This document shows, piece after piece, positions 8,613-17,811 of a stretch of DNA of 64,000 nt. The notes under the pieces were generated by a model. That model saw only the letters and a program-made list of their open reading frames with translations. It had not been told where the DNA came from and ran no database searches. Position 1 is the stretch's first letter; each line of letters begins with the position of its first letter. Where the stretch lies: assembly GCA_030430535.1 (NCBI GenBank), contig JAUIKY010000003.1:62001-126000 (forward strand), written 5' to 3'. This DNA comes from Bacteroidia bacterium (lineage in GTDB: Bacteria > Bacteroidota > Bacteroidia > Flavobacteriales > Flavobacteriaceae). The position numbers and the translations under genes are program-made.

Positions 8613-8987
8613 ATGATGAAGTCAATAATTGTTTCAATAGTGTTTTTTACTCTAACTGTTAATTTAAGCTTTGCACAAGAGCAAGGCTCAGGTGCCAAAA
8701 ATCAGTCAGTACAAAAAGAGTTGAAAAAACTAATTGTTTACGGTAGCGATACCTGCCATTATTGTCTGGATACCAAAGCCTACCTTAAAAAAAACAATAT
8801 AGCATTTGTTTACTTTGATGTAGATGTGGATTTAAACAAACAAAACGAAATGATATCAAAACTGCAAAAGGCGGGCATTGCACTTGATGCCATATCGTTG
8901 CCGATTGTAGATTTAGGACAACAATTGATTATGAATAATGTTGCTGATTTTGAGGGCTTTTTAAAACAACTGAACACAAAAAACTAA
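8613..8987 (+). CDS. Exported glutaredoxin-like thiol-disulfide protein
   Basis: A 124-aa protein with a signal peptide (cleavage near SFAQ, residues 19-22) and a glutaredoxin/thioredoxin fold: beta strand KKLIVYGSDTC, redox motif C48-H-Y-C51, and a cis-proline turn at SLP (Pro97). The CHYC motif and short length fit the glutaredoxin-like branch. The exported location suggests thiol chemistry in the periplasm or a lipid-anchored role. It lies inside the sucrose operon, 4 nt before the MFS transporter, which is not an expected partner. It could mature a cysteine pair in the receptor (GNCCQRK near 8.54 kb end of the barrel region at 7.54 kb). Function otherwise unknown. Confidence 0.8.
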   Translation: MMKSIIVSIVFFTLTVNLSFAQEQGSGAKNQSVQKELKKLIVYGSDTCHYCLDTKAYLKKNNIAFVYFDVDVDLNKQNEMISKLQKAGIALDAISLPIVDLGQQLIMNNVADFEGFLKQLNTKN

Positions 8988-8991
8988 AACC

Positions 8992-10317
8992 ATGAAAATA
9001 GTTAAGCCAAAATTGTCCTTCTGGCAAATCTTTAATATGAATGTTGGATTTTTGGGCATTCAGTATAGTTTTGGTTTGCAACAAACAGCCGTTAATCCCA
9101 TTTTTTCATTTCTCGGTGCAGAGCACGACCAACTGCCCTTGCTTAATTTGGCAGGTCCGGTTACAGGGTTGATTGTTCAGCCCATTATTGGAGCCATTTC
9201 AGATAAAACCTGGTCTCCAAAATGGGGAAGACGGAAACCTTTCTTTTTAATAGGGGCTTTAATTGGTAGTTTGTGTTTGTTTGCTTTTCCATTCAGTCCG
9301 GCGTTATGGTTTGCTGTTGGATTATTGTGGATTCTCGATGTGGGAAACAACATGGCCATGGAACCTTATCGCGCTTTTGTGGGTGATAAACTGCCAAATG
9401 AACAACTTAGTTTTGGCTATCAAATGCAGAGTTTATTTGTGGGAGCTGGAATTGTTTTAGCAAATGCTTCAATATTCATTTTTCAAGATTGGTTTGGCGG
9501 TGTTGAAGAGGTAACCGAAAATGTGAAATCCATTCCAAAGTGGCTGTATTATTCCTTCTCTATAGGTGCTGTGTTATCCATTTCAACCATTCTTTGGTCA
9601 GTATTAAAAACACCGGAAATTCCGCCCTCGGATGACGAACTGAAAGAAATTGAAAAACACAAAGCTTTACCAATTTCCGAAAGAATTAAAACGCCTTTTA
9701 TGGAAATTGTAAGTGCCATAAAAGATATGCCCAAATTCATGTGGAAACTCTCAGCAGTTTATTTGTTTCAGTGGTACGCCTTGTTTGTATATTGGCAATT
9801 TATAGCCCCTATGTTTAAGGAAAGTATGGGGTTCGATAGCTCGCAAGCATTGGCACAAGCGGCAAAAATGAACACGACTTACAATATTTCTACCATTGTT
9901 TTTGCCTTGGCATTGGTGCCGTTGGCATTAAAATTTGGCGGAAAAAAAGTGTATGTTTTTAGTTTGTTTATAACCGGACTGGCCATGCTATGCATCCCAT
10001 ATATAAATGACCCTTTATTGGTGGTTTTACCCATGATACTCTTCGGAATTGGTTGGGCGGCGATGATGGGCATTCCGTATTCCATGGTATCTAAAATTGT
10101 GCCACAAGAGCGTCGTGGCGTTTACATGGGTATTTTAAACATGATGATTGTGATTCCTATGGGAATACAAACATTAACCTTTGGCCCAATAGTTAAAAAC
10201 TTATTGAGCAATAGTGCGGTCAACGCCATCCTGTTTGGAGGAGTATTTTTTGTGATTTCAGGAGTTTTGGCGCTAAGGCTTAAGCAACCCGAAATGAATG
10301 AAGATGAAACGATTTAG
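8992..10317 (+). CDS. MFS transporter, SLC45/GPH-like sucrose permease
   Basis: A 441-aa inner-membrane protein with about 12 hydrophobic segments. The N-terminal half has the pattern of SLC45 and plant sucrose carriers: GLQQTAVNPIFSFLGA, GPVTGLIVQPIIGAISD, and the cytoplasmic loop WGRRKPFFLIGAL. These carriers are proton symporters of sucrose and related disaccharides. Together with the outer-membrane receptor, fructokinase and phosphorylase this gives a complete sucrose uptake and breakdown route. It starts 4 nt after the glutaredoxin-like gene, consistent with an operon. Maltose cannot be excluded as a substrate from sequence alone. Confidence 0.88.
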   Translation: MKIVKPKLSFWQIFNMNVGFLGIQYSFGLQQTAVNPIFSFLGAEHDQLPLLNLAGPVTGLIVQPIIGAISDKTWSPKWGRRKPFFLIGALIGSLCLFAFPFSPALWFAVGLLWILDVGNNMAMEPYRAFVGDKLPNEQLSFGYQMQSLFVGAGIVLANASIFIFQDWFGGVEEVTENVKSIPKWLYYSFSIGAVLSISTILWSVLKTPEIPPSDDELKEIEKHKALPISERIKTPFMEIVSAIKDMPKFMWKLSAVYLFQWYALFVYWQFIAPMFKESMGFDSSQALAQAAKMNTTYNISTIVFALALVPLALKFGGKKVYVFSLFITGLAMLCIPYINDPLLVVLPMILFGIGWAAMMGIPYSMVSKIVPQERRGVYMGILNMMIVIPMGIQTLTFGPIVKNLLSNSAVNAILFGGVFFVISGVLALRLKQPEMNEDETI

Positions 10318-10359
10318 GATGTTTTTAACGTTAGCGGACATTAATTACAGAGATTAAAA

Positions 10360-11298
10360 ATGATTCAGAATAATAAAGAAATAGATATTTTGTGTGTTGG
10401 CGAGGTGTTGGTCGATTTTATTGGTCATCAATCTGGAGTGCTAATCAATGAGACACGTGATTATCATAGGTATTTAGGAGGCTCACCAACAAACGTAGCG
10501 ATGAATTCTGCTCGATTGGGGTTGAATTCGGCATTGGTGGCTACGGTTGGTAACGACGGTTTTGGAGAATACATATTTAAAAGACTGAAAGAGGTTGGTG
10601 TGAACACCAGTTTTATCAAAAAAATGGAGAACAAAGCCACTAGCGTCATTTTTGTGTCGCGGTCTGAAGGTACTCCAGATTTTCTTCCTTTTAGGGAAAC
10701 CGATTATCAGATTGATGAAAGTCAAATTACAGAAGAAACCTTAATAAAAACCAATATTTACCATACTACATGTTTCGCGTTAAGTCGAAAACCGGCACAA
10801 GAAACCATTCTTAAAAAAGCCGAAGAAGCAAGTAAACAAGGTTGCACTTTGAGTATTGATGTTAACTATGCCAGAAAGCTCTGGGATAGCCGAGAGGAAG
10901 CTTTAAAAGTGATAAAGGCCTATTGTAATTTAAACCCTCTGGTGAAAATTAGTGAAGATGATATGCTCCGTCTTTTTGAAAAGGAGCTTCCGCACGAAGA
11001 AATATTTAAATTTTTTCATAATCAAGGTGTCGATACCGTTTGTTTAACCTTGGGAAGCAAAGGTGTAAAGTTGTCGCAAAAAGGAAAAGAAGAGATAGTG
11101 AAGCCGGCTGTAAAAATAGAAAAGGTTATGGATGCCACTGGTGCAGGAGATGCCTTTTGGTCTGGTTTTTTATTCGCTTATATTAATAAAAAGTCTGTTG
11201 ATGAATGTCTTGAAGTGGCTTTAAAACTAGCGGCACTCAAACTTCAAAATGTAGGACGATTGCCAGATAATATCAATATTTTATCAAAACTGTTATGA
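10360..11298 (+). CDS. PfkB-family carbohydrate kinase, probable fructokinase
   Basis: A 312-aa ribokinase-fold sugar kinase. The N-terminal signature (GGSPTNVAMNSARLG) and the C-terminal PfkB signature with the anion hole and catalytic base (DATGAGDAFWSGFLFA; Asp in GAGD) are both present. In this operon it would phosphorylate the fructose released by sucrose phosphorylase to fructose 6-phosphate. The stop codon overlaps the phosphorylase start by 4 nt (ATGA), which suggests translational coupling of the two sucrose-splitting steps. Specificity for fructose rather than another sugar is inferred from context. Confidence 0.9.
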   Translation: MIQNNKEIDILCVGEVLVDFIGHQSGVLINETRDYHRYLGGSPTNVAMNSARLGLNSALVATVGNDGFGEYIFKRLKEVGVNTSFIKKMENKATSVIFVSRSEGTPDFLPFRETDYQIDESQITEETLIKTNIYHTTCFALSRKPAQETILKKAEEASKQGCTLSIDVNYARKLWDSREEALKVIKAYCNLNPLVKISEDDMLRLFEKELPHEEIFKFFHNQGVDTVCLTLGSKGVKLSQKGKEEIVKPAVKIEKVMDATGAGDAFWSGFLFAYINKKSVDECLEVALKLAALKLQNVGRLPDNINILSKLL

Positions 11299-12845
11299 AA
11301 GATGAACAAACAATAATGTCTAGTGGGGTAATGCTCAATGCCTATCCCGATAGTATTGGTGAAAATCTGGGCGATTTAATTGCCATGCTAAAAAAGGCTG
11401 AGTTTAAGGATGTGTTTTCGCTGTTTTACGTCTTGCCTACTTTTTTTAATAGTGATTTAGATCGGGGATTCTCAATTATAGATTATAACTTGAATGAAGC
11501 ATTGGTTTCAGAAAGCGATTTAAAAACTTTAGAAGCGTTAAATATTAAACTAAAGTTTGACATTGTTTTAAACCACTTATCGGTCGCTTCGCCTCAGTTT
11601 AAAGATTTGTTGCAGAACGGCGAACAATCAAAATATAAAGATTTCTTCATCAATTGGAATACCTTTTGGGACGGGAACGGTGAAAAAAATCAAGAAGGTG
11701 TAGTAGTGCCCAATAAAGAGTTTTTGGATAAACTGTTTATGCGTAAAGCAGGACTACCCATTTTAAAAGTGCCATTTCCTGATGGTACGGAACAACCCTA
11801 CTGGAACACGTTTTATCAAAAAATAGCGGTGGATGAAGCCTCCAACGAAAAAACATTTTTAGGGCAAATGGATGTTAATGCCAAATCCGAATTGGTTTGG
11901 CAATTTTACGAGGAAACCCTGGCTAAATTAAAGCAATATGGTTGCAAAATTTTACGTCTCGATGCTTTTGCCTATCTCCATAAAGAAGTTGGCGAAACTA
12001 ACTTTTTTAATAAACCGGGAACTTGGCAGTATTTAGAGCGTATAAAACAAATTGCAGATAAACATAATTTGGTACTTCTGCCAGAAATCCATGCAGAATA
12101 TGGCGCAAAACTCCATGAAGAAGTGGCAGGTGAGGGGTATCCTATTTATGATTTCTTTCTTCCAGGTTTAATGATTCATACTTTGGAAACTGGAAGCAAC
12201 AAAGCCTTGATTAAATGGGTAAATGAGATAGTTTCTAAAGGCTATAAAACCGTAAATATGTTGGGGTGCCATGATGGTATTCCGGTTCTGGATTTAAAAG
12301 GTAAAGAGGTTGATGGTAAATACAATAAAGGTTTGTTGGAAGACGCCGAGATTGAAGCCGTAATGGATAAAGTGATGGAGCGCGGCGGAAGAGTGAAAAA
12401 TCTCTACGGGCCTTCCGGAGAAAAAATCTCATATTACCAAGTCAATGCTACATTTTTTAGTGCCCTTGGCGAAGATGAGAATAAAATGCTTTTGGCGCGT
12501 GCTATCCAAATGTTTATGCCGGGCATTCCGCAAGTTTGGTATTTGGATGTGTTTGCCGGAAAGAACGATTATGAGGCAGCCGATAAAGCAGGAAGTGGTG
12601 GTCATAAAGAAATTAACCGATCTACTTTAACCTTGCAGGACGTTGAAGAGGGCTTAAAAACAGATGTGGTACGCTATCAATTGGAGATGATTAGGTTGCG
12701 AAATACTTCCAAAGCATTTTTGGGCGAAATGCACATTAAAAATACTTCGGAGAACAAGATTGATATTACTTGGGAAAATGACGGAGAGTCTGTTCGTTTA
12801 AAAGCAGACCTTGAGACCTTTGAGTATGAAATTGATAAAAACTAA
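11295..12845 (+). CDS. Sucrose phosphorylase (GH13 subfamily 18)
   Basis: A 516-aa TIM-barrel enzyme that cleaves sucrose with phosphate into glucose 1-phosphate and fructose. Catalytic residues are visible: nucleophile Asp223 in KILRLDAFAYLHKE, general acid Glu264 in LLPEIHAEYG, and the His326-Asp327 pair in MLGCHDGIPVLDLKG. The N-terminus (LNAYPDSIGENLGDL) matches the family. Subfamily 18 also holds glucosylglycerate and sucrose 6-phosphate phosphorylases; the neighbouring fructokinase and uptake genes favour free sucrose. Coupled to the kinase by a 4-nt overlap; cytoplasmic. Confidence 0.92.
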   Translation: MKDEQTIMSSGVMLNAYPDSIGENLGDLIAMLKKAEFKDVFSLFYVLPTFFNSDLDRGFSIIDYNLNEALVSESDLKTLEALNIKLKFDIVLNHLSVASPQFKDLLQNGEQSKYKDFFINWNTFWDGNGEKNQEGVVVPNKEFLDKLFMRKAGLPILKVPFPDGTEQPYWNTFYQKIAVDEASNEKTFLGQMDVNAKSELVWQFYEETLAKLKQYGCKILRLDAFAYLHKEVGETNFFNKPGTWQYLERIKQIADKHNLVLLPEIHAEYGAKLHEEVAGEGYPIYDFFLPGLMIHTLETGSNKALIKWVNEIVSKGYKTVNMLGCHDGIPVLDLKGKEVDGKYNKGLLEDAEIEAVMDKVMERGGRVKNLYGPSGEKISYYQVNATFFSALGEDENKMLLARAIQMFMPGIPQVWYLDVFAGKNDYEAADKAGSGGHKEINRSTLTLQDVEEGLKTDVVRYQLEMIRLRNTSKAFLGEMHIKNTSENKIDITWENDGESVRLKADLETFEYEIDKN

Positions 12846-12930
12846 TACCGACAAATTTAAAACAACAAAATTTTAACAGTAGTTAATGTAATTATTTTAC
12901 TAGATTGGAGTTTTTAAAAAAAAGAAAAGC

Positions 12931-14133
12931 ATGATAACTCCAACCGAGCCAGAAAACGAAAAAGAAAGATTAGAGAATCTTAAATCTTTCAGTATTCTGG
13001 ATACATTGCCGGAAGAAGATTATGATAATATCACAAAGATTGCAGCAGAGATTTGCAATATGCCTATTGCTCTTATTAGTCTTGTAGATGACAAAAGGCA
13101 ATGGTTTAAATCTCACCATGGCCTCGAGGCTACGGAAACTCCTAAAGAGTATGCCTTTTGCGCGCATGCCATAAACGACCCAAAAAATGTATTCGTTGTT
13201 CAAGATGCAAGAAAAGATGAACGTTTTCATGACAATCCTTTGGTTTCGGGAAATCCAGAGGTGGTGTTTTATGCTGGGGTGCCTCTAACCTCGGAAAATG
13301 GGCTGCCATTGGGTACATTATGTGTTATAGATCATAAACCCAATTTGTTAAGCCAAAGTCAAATTCAATCTTTAAGTGCGCTCTCCAATCAAGTGATGAA
13401 ATTGCTTGAGTTACGAAAAAATAAACACCTGTTAGAAGAGGCTTTAAAAGATTTAGAAGAAAAAAACGAAGCCTTAGAAAAGTTTGCTTATGTTGCGGCT
13501 CACGACTTAAAATCACCATTATTGAGTATATCTGGCTTAGCTAATTTGCTGGTTGAAGAATATAAAGTAAAGATCGATAATGAAGGGATGGAAATGTTGG
13601 AAATGATTATCCATTCTTCGGAAAATTTGGCAAGTTTGGTAGATGGTTTGTTGCAATACAGTAAAAGCGATAGTGTTTTAAATCAGGAAAAATCAATTAT
13701 TGGGCTTAAAGAGATGAAAACTGAAATGCTTGAACTGTTCAATTTCGATCATTCGGTGGAGATGACTATAAACTCATCGTTGTCTAGCATAAAGGCTAAC
13801 AAAACAGCAATAAATCAAATTTTAATCAACCTAGTTGCTAATGCCATCAAATATAATGACAAGGAATTGGCTAAAATAGAAATATCAGTTTCGGAGGCCA
13901 GCAAGAAGTATAAGTTTAGTGTTAAAGATAACGGTCCGGGCATAGCACCAGAAAATCAGCAAAAAATATTCAATATTTTTGAAAAACTGAATAGTCAAGA
14001 TAGGTTTGGCCGAGAAGGTAACGGCATTGGCTTGGCTACCGTTAAAAAGCTGGTTGAAAAATTAGGGGGAGCCATAAAAGTAGATTCAGATTTAGGTAAC
14101 GGGGCTACATTTAATTTCTCGATCAAGAAATAA
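12931..14133 (+). CDS. GAF-domain sensor histidine kinase
   Basis: A 400-aa soluble kinase with no membrane segments. A GAF domain (about 25-160; MPIALISLVDDKRQWFKSHHG, FYAGVPL, GTLCVIDHKP) is joined by a short coiled coil (HLLEEALKDLEEKNEALEKF) to a dimerisation/phosphoacceptor domain with His191 in AAHDLKSPLLSISG and a HATPase domain (NLVANAIKYND, DNGPGIAPENQQKIF, GNGIGLATVKKL). No response regulator is adjacent, so its partner is unknown. The GAF type (the PTEPENEKERLENLKSFSILDT start) is common in cytoplasmic redox/light kinases. Start ATG 12931 is preceded by an A-rich leader. Confidence 0.92.
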   Translation: MITPTEPENEKERLENLKSFSILDTLPEEDYDNITKIAAEICNMPIALISLVDDKRQWFKSHHGLEATETPKEYAFCAHAINDPKNVFVVQDARKDERFHDNPLVSGNPEVVFYAGVPLTSENGLPLGTLCVIDHKPNLLSQSQIQSLSALSNQVMKLLELRKNKHLLEEALKDLEEKNEALEKFAYVAAHDLKSPLLSISGLANLLVEEYKVKIDNEGMEMLEMIIHSSENLASLVDGLLQYSKSDSVLNQEKSIIGLKEMKTEMLELFNFDHSVEMTINSSLSSIKANKTAINQILINLVANAIKYNDKELAKIEISVSEASKKYKFSVKDNGPGIAPENQQKIFNIFEKLNSQDRFGREGNGIGLATVKKLVEKLGGAIKVDSDLGNGATFNFSIKK

Positions 14134-14171
14134 TCCCCATCTTTTTCAACATCAGCCGTATTGTGAGGACA

Positions 14172-14486
14172 TTAATCCAATCTCGATTTGTTAATTAGTC
14201 CAAATACTATTGAAACAATATAAATAATCAATCCGTAAATAGTGGTAATGGAACTTACTTTTAATCCGCCAGCCATCATTTGCTGACTAACTTCACCCAT
14301 TTGTTCAATGCCTTTAAAGGCACTGTATAGCCCAATTACTTGCCCTAAAATACCCATGGTCAATGCCAATAGGCCAATTTCTTTGGTCCAACTGGGGAAT
14401 TTCCAAAAGCTAATAATAACAGCCAATAGTAAAATGGTTAAAATAGACATAAATAATGGGCCGCCTTGGTAAAATAAATCTAACAT
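14172..14486 (-). CDS. Small MotA/TolQ/ExbB-like membrane protein
   Basis: A 104-aa protein with three hydrophobic segments (GGPLFMSILTILLLAVIISF; IGLLALTMGILGQVIGLYSAF; VSSITTIYGLIIYIVSIVFGLI). The G-x-LGTV-like middle helix and spacing resemble the pore part of MotA/TolQ/ExbB proton-channel subunits, but the protein is half the usual size and no ExbD/TolR partner is adjacent. I chose ATG 14486 (MLDLFYQGGPLFM) because the longer frame to 14513 needs a TTG start and adds an unlikely N-terminus. Function unknown. Confidence 0.75.
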   Translation of the reverse strand: MLDLFYQGGPLFMSILTILLLAVIISFWKFPSWTKEIGLLALTMGILGQVIGLYSAFKGIEQMGEVSQQMMAGGLKVSSITTIYGLIIYIVSIVFGLINKSRLD

Positions 14487-14638
14487 AATTTTTGTATTTA
14501 AAGTTATTTTCAAATGTACCTATAAAGGCATTTTTTTGTCGGTGTTAAAAACCCTTGTTGAGGTGTTAAATCCAGTTTTTTGGCTTTCCAATAGTTGTTT
14601 CAGCGTCAATTTGTCTCTATTTGTTCTATTTTTATGCC

Positions 14639-15331
14639 ATGTTTAACAAACAGATTTTCCATATAGTTTATTGGTTTGTAGCTTCTATTTTGATCGCGCT
14701 TTTGTTGCAAAATTCCATTCCCTTGTTTTGGAACGCTTGGCTCATAGCTCTATTTATTTTAACAGCAGCCTTAATGGTGAAATTTGGTGCTGAAAAAATA
14801 AAAAATTTTAAGGGCTATAAAAAGTGGTTACGCTATTTCTTTCTCGCTGTAGCATCGTTATATTGGGCTTATATTGCAATTACTATAGCTTACTGGTATT
14901 TTTTGGAATTGAATTCTGAATCTCTGGATAAAGTGATAATCAATCCCGTGTTCCTTTGGATAGTTATGGGCTTTTTTCTGCTTTTAGAAGGGGTGCTTTT
15001 TAAGAAAACCAAAAAAGCAAAGCCTGAAGTGGTTTCGATTTATAGCAATAGAAAGAAGACGCTCATTCAAATAAGTAATATAGCCTATATTGAAAGTAGG
15101 GGCGATTTTACACTTGTAATTCTTAAAGATGGCAGCCAATTAAAAAACAGTGTGAAAATTTCAGATTGGGAAAATAAACTCGGTCGTTTTTTACGGATTC
15201 ACAGGTCTTTTTTGGTTAGTCCCAATGATGCTATACTAAAAGGGAATAATATTATTGTAAACGGGCAATGGGAGCTTCCCGTTTCGAGAAGCTACAAGAA
15301 AAAAGTTGAGGGTTATTTCATGCAAAAATGA
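14639..15331 (+). CDS. Membrane-anchored LytTR-domain transcription regulator
   Basis: About 230 aa: four predicted membrane helices (roughly residues 5-125) followed by a LytTR DNA-binding domain (IYSNRKKTLIQISNIAYIESRGDFTLVIL ... FLRIHRSFLVSPNDAI in separate segments). There is no receiver domain, so signals must be sensed by the membrane part or by a partner. Direct repeats bound by LytTR proteins were not identified. The ATG at 14639 is preferred to an in-frame TTG at 14621. The preceding MotA/TolQ/ExbB-like gene is divergent, so the two may share a regulatory region. Confidence 0.85.
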   Translation: MFNKQIFHIVYWFVASILIALLLQNSIPLFWNAWLIALFILTAALMVKFGAEKIKNFKGYKKWLRYFFLAVASLYWAYIAITIAYWYFLELNSESLDKVIINPVFLWIVMGFFLLLEGVLFKKTKKAKPEVVSIYSNRKKTLIQISNIAYIESRGDFTLVILKDGSQLKNSVKISDWENKLGRFLRIHRSFLVSPNDAILKGNNIIVNGQWELPVSRSYKKKVEGYFMQK

Positions 15332-15425
15332 AATTAAAAGACTTTTTGTTAAATAAGTATAATTTCTTGATAAGAAAGTACCACCAAAAAACTAAAAGTT
15401 TAAGCCCTCCATTCATCAGGTTTCT

Positions 15426-15433
15426 TATCTTTG
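15426..15433 (+). promoter_or_regulatory. Probable -7 element of maeB
   Basis: TATCTTTG matches the Bacteroidota TAnnTTTG box exactly and lies 26 nt before the maeB ATG. A clear -33 TTTG at the right spacing is not evident. Confidence 0.5.
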
Positions 15434-15459
15434 TTCGTTTAGTTAATTAACCGAAAACT

Positions 15460-17760
15460 ATGAGTGAAGAAAGCAAACGCAGAGAGGCTTTAATATATCA
15501 TGCCAAGCCCGTTCCCGGAAAAATAAAAGTAGTCCCCACGAAAAAATACGCTACACAAAGAGATTTGTCTTTGGCCTATTCGCCAGGGGTGGCAGAGCCT
15601 TGTTTGGAAATTGAAAAGGATAAAAACAACGCTTACAAATACACGGCCAAAGGTAATTTGGTGGCCGTAATTTCCAACGGAACGGCTGTTTTAGGCTTAG
15701 GAAATATCGGTCCTGAAGCCTCAAAACCCGTAATGGAAGGAAAAGGTCTGTTGTTCAAAATCTTTGCAGATATCGATGTTTTTGATATTGAAGTAGATAC
15801 AGAAAATGTAGATGAATTTATTGAAACGGTTAAAAATATTGCACCAACTTTCGGTGGAATAAACTTGGAAGACATCAAAGCACCCGGTGCATTTGAAATT
15901 GAGCGCCGATTGAAGGAAGAACTCGATATTCCGGTAATGCATGACGACCAACATGGCACAGCCATTATTTCCGCGGCAGCGTTAATCAATGCGTTAGAGT
16001 TAACGAAGAAAAATATTGACGAGGTTAAAATCGTAATCAGTGGCGCCGGAGCGGCGGCCATTTCTTGTTCGCGATTGTACCAAGCCTTTGGTGCCAAGCG
16101 CGAAAATATGGTGATGTTGGATAGTAAAGGCGTTATTCGTGACGACCGTGAAAACCTTTCAGACGAAAAAGCAGAATTCGCCACACACCGAAAAATCGAT
16201 ACTTTGGAAGAAGCGATGGTTGATTCCGATGTGTTTATCGGTCTATCTATGGCCAATGTGCTATCGCCCGAAATGCTAAAATCTATGGCGAAAGACCCTA
16301 TCGTTTTTGCCATGGCCAATCCGCATCCCGAGATAAAGTACGATTTGGCTATTGCCACTCGAAAAGATGTGATCATGGCCACAGGGCGTAGCGACCATCC
16401 TAACCAAGTGAACAACGTGCTTGGATTTCCGTTTATTTTCCGAGGTGCGTTAGATGTTCGTGCGACCAAAATCAACGAAGAAATGAAAATGGCAGCGGTT
16501 GAGGCTTTGGCCAGATTGGCTAAAGAACCTGTGCCAGAACAAGTAAATATCGCTTATGGCGAAACCCGTTTAGCGTTCGGGAAAGATTATATTATTCCGA
16601 AGCCATTCGATCCCCGATTAATTGCCGAAGTACCGCCAGCCGTGGCAAAAGCGGCCATGGAAAGTGGTGTTGCCAAATCGCCAATTACCGATTGGGAAGA
16701 TTATAAAGACACCCTTCGCGAGCGTCTGGGTTCTGATAATAAATTGGTGAGGTTGCTGTTGAACCGCGCCAAATTGAATCCTAAACGTGTGGTTTATGCT
16801 GAAGCCGACCAATTGGCTGTAATCAAAGCGGCACAGATTGTTTACGAAGAAGGCGTAGCTATTCCTATTTTGTTGGGACGAGCCGAAACCATTAAAGAAT
16901 TGATGGCCGAAATAGAGTTTGAGGCCGACGATGTCTTGATCATCGATCCAAAAACGGAAGAAGAAAACGACCGAAAAAATAAATACGCCAAAGTGTATTG
17001 GGAACAGCGCAAACGCCGTGGTGTAACCTATTACGCGGCACAGCGATTGATGCGCGAGCGAAACTATTTTGCTGCGATGATGGTTAACGAAGGCGATGCC
17101 GATGCTTTGGTTTCGGGCTATTCCAGAAACTATCCTAGTGTGGTTAAGCCCATGTTGGAGTTGATTGGAATGGCTGATGGCGTAAACCGTGTGGCCACCA
17201 CAAATATGATGATGACCAAGCGTGGCCCGTTGTTTTTGAGTGATACCTCCATCAACATCGATCCTGATGCAAAAGTGCTGACCAAAATTGCACAAATGAC
17301 TTCGCATGTGGTAAAAATGTTTGGGCTTACTCCGGTTATGGCCATGATTTCATATTCAAACTTTGGGTCGTCAACCAGCGAAAAGGCTTCAAAAGTACGC
17401 GATGCGGTGGCCAACCTTCATCGTTATCACCCGGAAATGATTGTAGATGGCGAATTACAAACCGATTTCGCCCTAAACGACGAGATGCTTAAAGAGCGTT
17501 TTCCGTTTTCAAAATTGGTGGGCAAAAAAGTGAATACGCTAATTTTTCCAAATTTAGATTCAGCCAACATTACCTATAAATTGTTGAAAGCCTTAAACGA
17601 AGCCGAATCCATTGGGCCCATCATGATGGGTATGCGCAAACCCGTGCATATTTTGCAATTGGGAGCCAGTGTTGATGAAATTGTAAACATGACCGCCATC
17701 GCTGTTGTAGATGCGCAACACAAGGAGCAGTTGGAAAAGGAAAAGGCAAACGCCAAATAA
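15460..17760 (+). CDS. maeB: NADP-dependent malic enzyme (malic enzyme-phosphotransacetylase fusion)
   Basis: A 766-aa MaeB-type enzyme that decarboxylates malate to pyruvate with NADPH formation. The malic enzyme half spans about 1-400 (YSPGVAEPC, FADIDVFDIEVDT, HDDQHGTAIISAAALINAL, VISGAGAAAISC Rossmann motif, MATGRSDHPNQVNNVLGFPFIFRGALD). The C-terminal half is a phosphotransacetylase-like domain (about 425-760; LVSGYSRNYPSVVKPMLELIG), which in characterised MaeB proteins is regulatory rather than catalytic. Full length and intact. First gene of the conserved maeB-ruvA-sprA block. Confidence 0.95.
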   Translation: MSEESKRREALIYHAKPVPGKIKVVPTKKYATQRDLSLAYSPGVAEPCLEIEKDKNNAYKYTAKGNLVAVISNGTAVLGLGNIGPEASKPVMEGKGLLFKIFADIDVFDIEVDTENVDEFIETVKNIAPTFGGINLEDIKAPGAFEIERRLKEELDIPVMHDDQHGTAIISAAALINALELTKKNIDEVKIVISGAGAAAISCSRLYQAFGAKRENMVMLDSKGVIRDDRENLSDEKAEFATHRKIDTLEEAMVDSDVFIGLSMANVLSPEMLKSMAKDPIVFAMANPHPEIKYDLAIATRKDVIMATGRSDHPNQVNNVLGFPFIFRGALDVRATKINEEMKMAAVEALARLAKEPVPEQVNIAYGETRLAFGKDYIIPKPFDPRLIAEVPPAVAKAAMESGVAKSPITDWEDYKDTLRERLGSDNKLVRLLLNRAKLNPKRVVYAEADQLAVIKAAQIVYEEGVAIPILLGRAETIKELMAEIEFEADDVLIIDPKTEEENDRKNKYAKVYWEQRKRRGVTYYAAQRLMRERNYFAAMMVNEGDADALVSGYSRNYPSVVKPMLELIGMADGVNRVATTNMMMTKRGPLFLSDTSINIDPDAKVLTKIAQMTSHVVKMFGLTPVMAMISYSNFGSSTSEKASKVRDAVANLHRYHPEMIVDGELQTDFALNDEMLKERFPFSKLVGKKVNTLIFPNLDSANITYKLLKALNEAESIGPIMMGMRKPVHILQLGASVDEIVNMTAIAVVDAQHKEQLEKEKANAK

Positions 17761-17811
17761 CCCTATTGAAAATAAATTTATTACATTTGGTCGGTTAATG
17801 AAGTGCTGTAG

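Noticed and set aside
15633-16475. 280-aa minus-strand ORF inside maeB
   Set aside because: Long because the codon use of maeB leaves the antisense frame open (Ser/Ile-rich product); the sense strand encodes an unmistakable malic enzyme.
16618-17307. 229-aa minus-strand ORF in the 3' half of maeB
   Set aside because: Antisense to the phosphotransacetylase-like domain; His/Phe-rich translation without domain features.
17782-17789. TACATTTG as a full ruvA promoter
   Set aside because: The -7 box fits, but no -33 TTTG lies at about 19-20 nt upstream; mentioned in the gene entry only.
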